This document shows, piece by piece, positions 61,214 through 64,000 of a stretch of 64,000 nucleotides of DNA. A model generated the notes under the pieces. That model was given only the letters and a program-made list of their open reading frames with translations. It had not been told where the DNA came from and ran no database searches. Position 1 is the stretch's first letter. Each line of letters opens with the position of its first letter. Origin of the DNA: Halobacillus litoralis (GTDB lineage: Bacteria; Bacillota; Bacilli; Bacillales; Halobacillaceae); assembly GCF_020171725.1 (NCBI RefSeq), contig NZ_JAIVAJ010000001.1, positions 1 to 64,000 of the forward strand, in the 5' to 3' direction. A program made the translations under genes and the position numbers.

Positions 61214-61240
61214 GTTCGGAGTTGCTACTAAGTTTTAAGT
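61214..61240 (-). repeat. Dispersed repeat copy D
   Basis: On the minus strand: ACTTAAAACTTAGTAGC, then AACTCCGAAC and an A-rich tail. The start of the motif supplies the last codon and stop (ACT TAA) of the nucleotidyltransferase gene, so the copy is in sense and touches the coding region. Confidence 0.88.
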
Positions 61241-61960
61241 GGAATCATTCGTTTCTTGTTTTCCTCTCGAATAGCCTTCAAAAAGCCGCCCTCCAAATGG
61301 TTGTAGACTTTCGTCGACTAAATTGATTACCCACTGCTTTTCTCCCTGTTTATAAAATGCTTCAAATGCTTCAATAAACCGCTCCGCCCATCGCTCATCA
61401 TAGTTTCTCAATGCTCGAATGACCCATTTAGACTTTCCGATCCAATGACCATTCGTTCTCAAGACGAATTCGTGCAGTTTGATGCTTAGATCTTGCGCAA
61501 TCCATATCGATTCGGCGCGGTCCCTGCTTCCAATAAAGTCGTCCAGCGTGTCTGAAATGAAGTATCGTTTCGTTTCCAGCGTTTCAGTATTCCATAGAGA
61601 TGGTCCTCTCTCCAGCAGGTGTTCGGCTTCTTTTTTTATATTAAAAAGGTTCTTGTGCCCTCTTAGTATTCTTCCTTCTGCTATCATCCTTGGTAATGAT
61701 GGAATGGCTACCTCTATATCCTTTGTCACATAATCTAAATAGCTGGTCCAGTTATGAGCAAATACTTCAACCGGCCAGCCTTTGAAATAAAAAGAATCCC
61801 TGTAAGAGGATTCGATCCTTTCGTCAAAAATGATGATATCTAAGTCAGATGTACTTGTATCTTCTCCTCTGATGACACTCCCTGCGAGCAGGGCTGCATC
61901 ACAACCAGGAAATTGTTCAGAAATCAGTTGATCAGCCGTCTTCCACACATCTTCTCTCAT
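61235..61960 (-). CDS. Nucleotidyltransferase-domain protein
   Basis: A 241-residue protein with a minimal-type nucleotidyltransferase head, AGSVIRGEDTSTSDLDIII: Gly27-Ser28 and Asp39/Asp41 form the metal site. A helical C-terminal domain follows, as in kanamycin- or lincosamide-modifying enzymes and cellular relatives. The substrate is unknown. ATG 61960 is 8 nt after AAAGGAGG; the GTG one codon earlier is possible. A tiny ORF lies directly upstream on the same strand. Its 3' end is formed by repeat copy D. Confidence 0.85.
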   Translation of the reverse strand: MREDVWKTADQLISEQFPGCDAALLAGSVIRGEDTSTSDLDIIIFDERIESSYRDSFYFKGWPVEVFAHNWTSYLDYVTKDIEVAIPSLPRMIAEGRILRGHKNLFNIKKEAEHLLERGPSLWNTETLETKRYFISDTLDDFIGSRDRAESIWIAQDLSIKLHEFVLRTNGHWIGKSKWVIRALRNYDERWAERFIEAFEAFYKQGEKQWVINLVDESLQPFGGRLFEGYSRGKQETNDST

Positions 61961-61976
61961 CACAACAACCTCCTTT

Positions 61977-62072
61977 CTATCCTAGTGTCATCTTAAGCTT
62001 TTTATAGATCTCCTCCCTCAATATATAGAGATTACCTCTTACATAAGGGTGAATGTGTGCATATGGATTCAT
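61977..62072 (-). CDS. Small ORF upstream of the nucleotidyltransferase gene
   Basis: A 31-residue basic, Tyr-rich product (starts MNPYAHIHPYVRG, ends KKLKMTLG). GGGAGGGAG lies 4-6 nt before the ATG and the stop is 16 nt before the next start, whose ribosome site follows directly. It may be a small protein or a leader peptide whose translation affects the nucleotidyltransferase gene. No family recognised. Confidence 0.6.
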   Translation of the reverse strand: MNPYAHIHPYVRGNLYILREEIYKKLKMTLG

Positions 62073-62084
62073 GGAGCTCCCTCC

Positions 62085-62118
62085 CTAAAATAAAGGAGCG
62101 CTCTTTCAAGCGCTCCTT
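62085..62118 (-). terminator. Terminator after the YneQ-like gene
   Basis: A 10-bp perfect stem (62093-62102 with 62109-62118) with TTTATTTT on the minus strand. It overlaps the stop codon and separates the AAA-yneP-yneQ operon from the small ORF. Confidence 0.85.
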
Positions 62119-62422
62119 AAGGTTTCAAGTTGAACCGTTCGATCTGATTAAGTTGATTCTCTGCCTTCAAAATACGGTACTGCGTTTCTCCGAATAAGTC
62201 AAAGTGGGGAAACCTGGGGTCTTGGTGAATCCACTCAGGTCGTAAGCCATATTGCTTTCCCCATTTTTTTAAAGCTTTAAGGTCGGAGGAGCCGACTTTG
62301 GTGACCGTATCGCAGCCGGGAAATCGTTCGTCGATCCAAAAGTGCGTGAGGAATGCGATTTCCCCATTCTTCACCTTCCTCTTCCAAGCCATCAACTCTT
62401 CCCGCTTCAGCCCGAATGCCAT
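62117..62422 (-). CDS. yneQ: YneQ-like conserved protein
   Basis: A 101-residue protein (MAFGLKREELMAWKRKV ... FLTHFWIDERFPGCDTVTKV ... FPHFDLFG) that closely matches my recollection of B. subtilis YneQ, a conserved Bacillaceae protein of unknown function. Its ATG overlaps the thioesterase stop by one base (TAATG), so translation is coupled. It has a single Cys and several conserved aromatic residues but no known catalytic motif. Confidence 0.82.
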   Translation of the reverse strand: MAFGLKREELMAWKRKVKNGEIAFLTHFWIDERFPGCDTVTKVGSSDLKALKKWGKQYGLRPEWIHQDPRFPHFDLFGETQYRILKAENQLNQIERFNLKP

Positions 62423-62847
62423 TACGACGTCTTCTCCATCGCTTGAAGATACGCTTCATGCCAATCTGGGAAGCTGCGTCTAATGGAAACCGGACGGAAG
62501 TTGTCTTTTTTCACAATGACATGTTTTGTCTCACCCGTGACGGCTGTTTCCCCGTCGTTATGGACAACTTCATATCCGTACGTGACTCTCAGCCCGTCAT
62601 ATTCTTTCACCCACGTTTTGACTGCTGCTTCTTCCCCGTATCGAACAGGGTTTTTGAAACTCATGGATGCATCGATCACGGGTGAGACTACGCCTTCTTT
62701 TTCGATTTCAGCGTACTTAAATCCCAGTGAATCGATGAAGGATGTTCGTCCAATTTCAAACCAGACAAGATAATTCGCGTGATAGACGACACCCATCATG
62801 TCCGTTTCCTGGTACCTCACTTGTATCGGCGTTTCATTTACTTTCAT
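62422..62847 (-). CDS. yneP: Acyl-CoA thioesterase YneP (4HBT family)
   Basis: A 141-residue hot-dog fold thioesterase of the YbgC/4HBT type: VRYQETDMMGVVYHANYLVWFE carries catalytic Asp16 and the acyl-CoA binding turn. It hydrolyses short acyl-CoAs. ATG 62847 has AAGGGAG 8 nt upstream and overlaps the stop of the AAA gene (ATGA); the earlier in-frame start at 62877 lies inside that gene. Order AAA-yneP-yneQ on one transcript. Confidence 0.88.
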   Translation of the reverse strand: MKVNETPIQVRYQETDMMGVVYHANYLVWFEIGRTSFIDSLGFKYAEIEKEGVVSPVIDASMSFKNPVRYGEEAAVKTWVKEYDGLRVTYGYEVVHNDGETAVTGETKHVIVKKDNFRPVSIRRSFPDWHEAYLQAMEKTS

Positions 62848-64000
62848 GAAGAAGACTCCCTTCTTAACGTATTCCATGCTTGTTCCAAATCGTTCAGCTC
62901 GAGCTCATTCATATCTGTTTCCTCTCCGTCAATGATCCGAATCGCTTGGAATTGGATCGCTTCGTTTACGAGGTTATGAATGAACCGACCATTCCCACGA
63001 ACAGCATAATCCTTAAACTTCTCTAACAAGAACGCTTCCGTCCATTCGTTAAAATGGTACCCGAACTCAGAAGCAAGGTAATGAGTCATGTCGAGAAGCT
63101 CACGCTCATCGTAATCAGGGAATTGGAAATATTTTTTAAATCGAGAAGATAGTCCAGGATTGCTTTCCACAAGCTGTTCCATTTCCCTCTGGTAACCTGC
63201 AAGGACGACAACCAGATTCTCGTTATGTTTGGTCATCTCGTCTACAAGCGTTTCAATCGCTTCTTTTCCGAAATCATCACGACCGCCGTTGTAAAGGGAG
63301 TACGCTTCATCAATGAACAGGACTCCTCCAAGCGCTTCCCTGATTTTTTTCTTTGTTTTCATAGCGGTCTGACCAACATATCCGGCGACGAGGTCACTTC
63401 TCGAAACGACAACCATATGTCCCCGTTTAAGAAGGCCGCACTGTTTCAATACTCCGGCATAAATGTCGGCGACCGTCGTTTTCCCGGTACCCGGATTACC
63501 GGAAAATACAGAGTGGAGTTGAATCGGAACAACAGGATAGCCTTTTTCTTTCCGTTTTTGCTGGGCCTGGACAAAGGAAGATAACTTTTTCACTTCCTCT
63601 TTTACATTTTGCAGCCCGATTAATTGGTCCAGCCGCTCCATCGGTGAACCCTCTTCACCCTTATCGGGTGTATCGAAAGCAAGATCCTCCTGGCTGATTC
63701 TCATATGATCCAACCAGTGTTCTTTATCCCTTTCCGCTTCATTGGCACCTTTTTGGAAAACGGTCTTCAATACGAGGTTCTTGACGGTTCTGGCATTTCC
63801 GAATGAATCATCCACCCTCTCCTGGTCGATCAAAGATGTAAATTCCCTCAAGGCTTCTTCTGTGAAAAAGAAGTCATTTTCAAGGGCGGTCTGCTCAGCA
63901 ATCGTCATCAGCTCGTCCATTTGGTAATCCGGCAGCTGCACTTGATTCTGTTCTGGGAACCTGCTTCTAAGTCCTGGGTTCGACCAGAGGAACTGACGCA
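62844..64000 (-). CDS. Tandem AAA ATPase of SpoVK/CbxX type, 5' end outside the window
   Basis: The frame stays open to the window edge; the GTG at 63941 is internal. The visible 385 residues contain one AAA module: Walker A SGNPGTGKT, Walker B GGVLFIDEAY, and SNPGLSSRFKKYFQFPDY with the sensor-2 region. The edge residues (WSNPGLRSRF, then LPDYQMDEL) repeat that last block, so they are the end of a second, upstream AAA module of the same kind. SpoVK in B. subtilis is a single-module mother-cell protein; tandem versions exist in related genera. Remodelling in sporulation or of an enzyme complex is inference. Confidence 0.85.
   Translation of the reverse strand, partial: RQFLWSNPGLRSRFPEQNQVQLPDYQMDELMTIAEQTALENDFFFTEEALREFTSLIDQERVDDSFGNARTVKNLVLKTVFQKGANEAERDKEHWLDHMRISQEDLAFDTPDKGEEGSPMERLDQLIGLQNVKEEVKKLSSFVQAQQKRKEKGYPVVPIQLHSVFSGNPGTGKTTVADIYAGVLKQCGLLKRGHMVVVSRSDLVAGYVGQTAMKTKKKIREALGGVLFIDEAYSLYNGGRDDFGKEAIETLVDEMTKHNENLVVVLAGYQREMEQLVESNPGLSSRFKKYFQFPDYDERELLDMTHYLASEFGYHFNEWTEAFLLEKFKDYAVRGNGRFIHNLVNEAIQFQAIRIIDGEETDMNELELNDLEQAWNTLRRESSS

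Noticed and set aside
1..64000. CRISPR arrays, prophage, insertion sequences, tRNA or rRNA genes
   Set aside because: No repeat-spacer pattern, transposase, integrase or RNA gene signature was seen anywhere in the window.

Overview
The window looks like chromosome of a low-GC, endospore-forming member of the Bacillaceae, most like the moderately halophilic genera (Halobacillus and relatives). This rests on protein resemblance to Bacillus families (DynA, YkpA, CvfB, YdjO, SpoVIF, YneP/Q/R/S/T, ParE/ParC, the Yng operon), Shine-Dalgarno-rich starts, many TTG/GTG starts, a compatible-solute (Opu-type) transporter, and spore genes. I see no rRNA, tRNA, CRISPR array, integrase or insertion sequence. 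The genus is an inference.

Layout. 1-9.9 kb: TetR regulator and AbrB-type membrane protein, an MhqD-like hydrolase behind an MhqR-type operator, a YtcJ-like amidohydrolase, a histidine phosphatase, a 7Fe-type ferredoxin, an SDR, acylphosphatase, and a tight P1 peptidase / alpha-beta hydrolase / C45 Ntn-hydrolase operon. 9.9-20.2 kb: two-GTPase dynamin DynA, a signal-peptide-less Cu/Zn-type SOD, cold-shock genes, DUF2252, an ABC-F ATPase with one degenerate ATP site, a LysM-3D wall protein behind a WalR-like box, and a quinone-oxidoreductase-type enzyme. 20.3-30.4 kb: small single-purpose genes, including a nitroreductase behind a Fur-like box, a DnaQ-BRCT fusion, ANT(6), a secreted beta-propeller protein and spoVIF behind a sigma-K-type promoter.

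30.4-36.6 kb is the most unusual part. A free-standing HTH-LAGLIDADG gene has a LexA-type SOS box inside its promoter spacer. It is followed by a citA/citR divergent pair in which both genes are frameshifted, then a glycosyltransferase and flotillin. 36.7-47.8 kb holds an acyl-CoA synthetase and a complete leucine/acyl-CoA degradation operon (yngJ-I-H-HB-G-F-E order) with its own TetR gene, a palindromic operator and a cre site. 47.9-55.7 kb: parE-parC (SOS box in the promoter, which also fixes a TTG start for parE), yneT and a two-gene osmoprotectant ABC transporter. 55.8-64 kb: GH18 hydrolase, plsY, folE2, yidD, yneR, pirin, a second ferredoxin, and an AAA-yneP-yneQ-small ORF-nucleotidyltransferase run that leaves the window.

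A 19-20 bp motif followed by an A-rich tail occurs four times (20.18, 22.91, 33.5 and 61.2 kb). Each copy lies in sense orientation just 3' of a gene, and none of the recognised features explains it.
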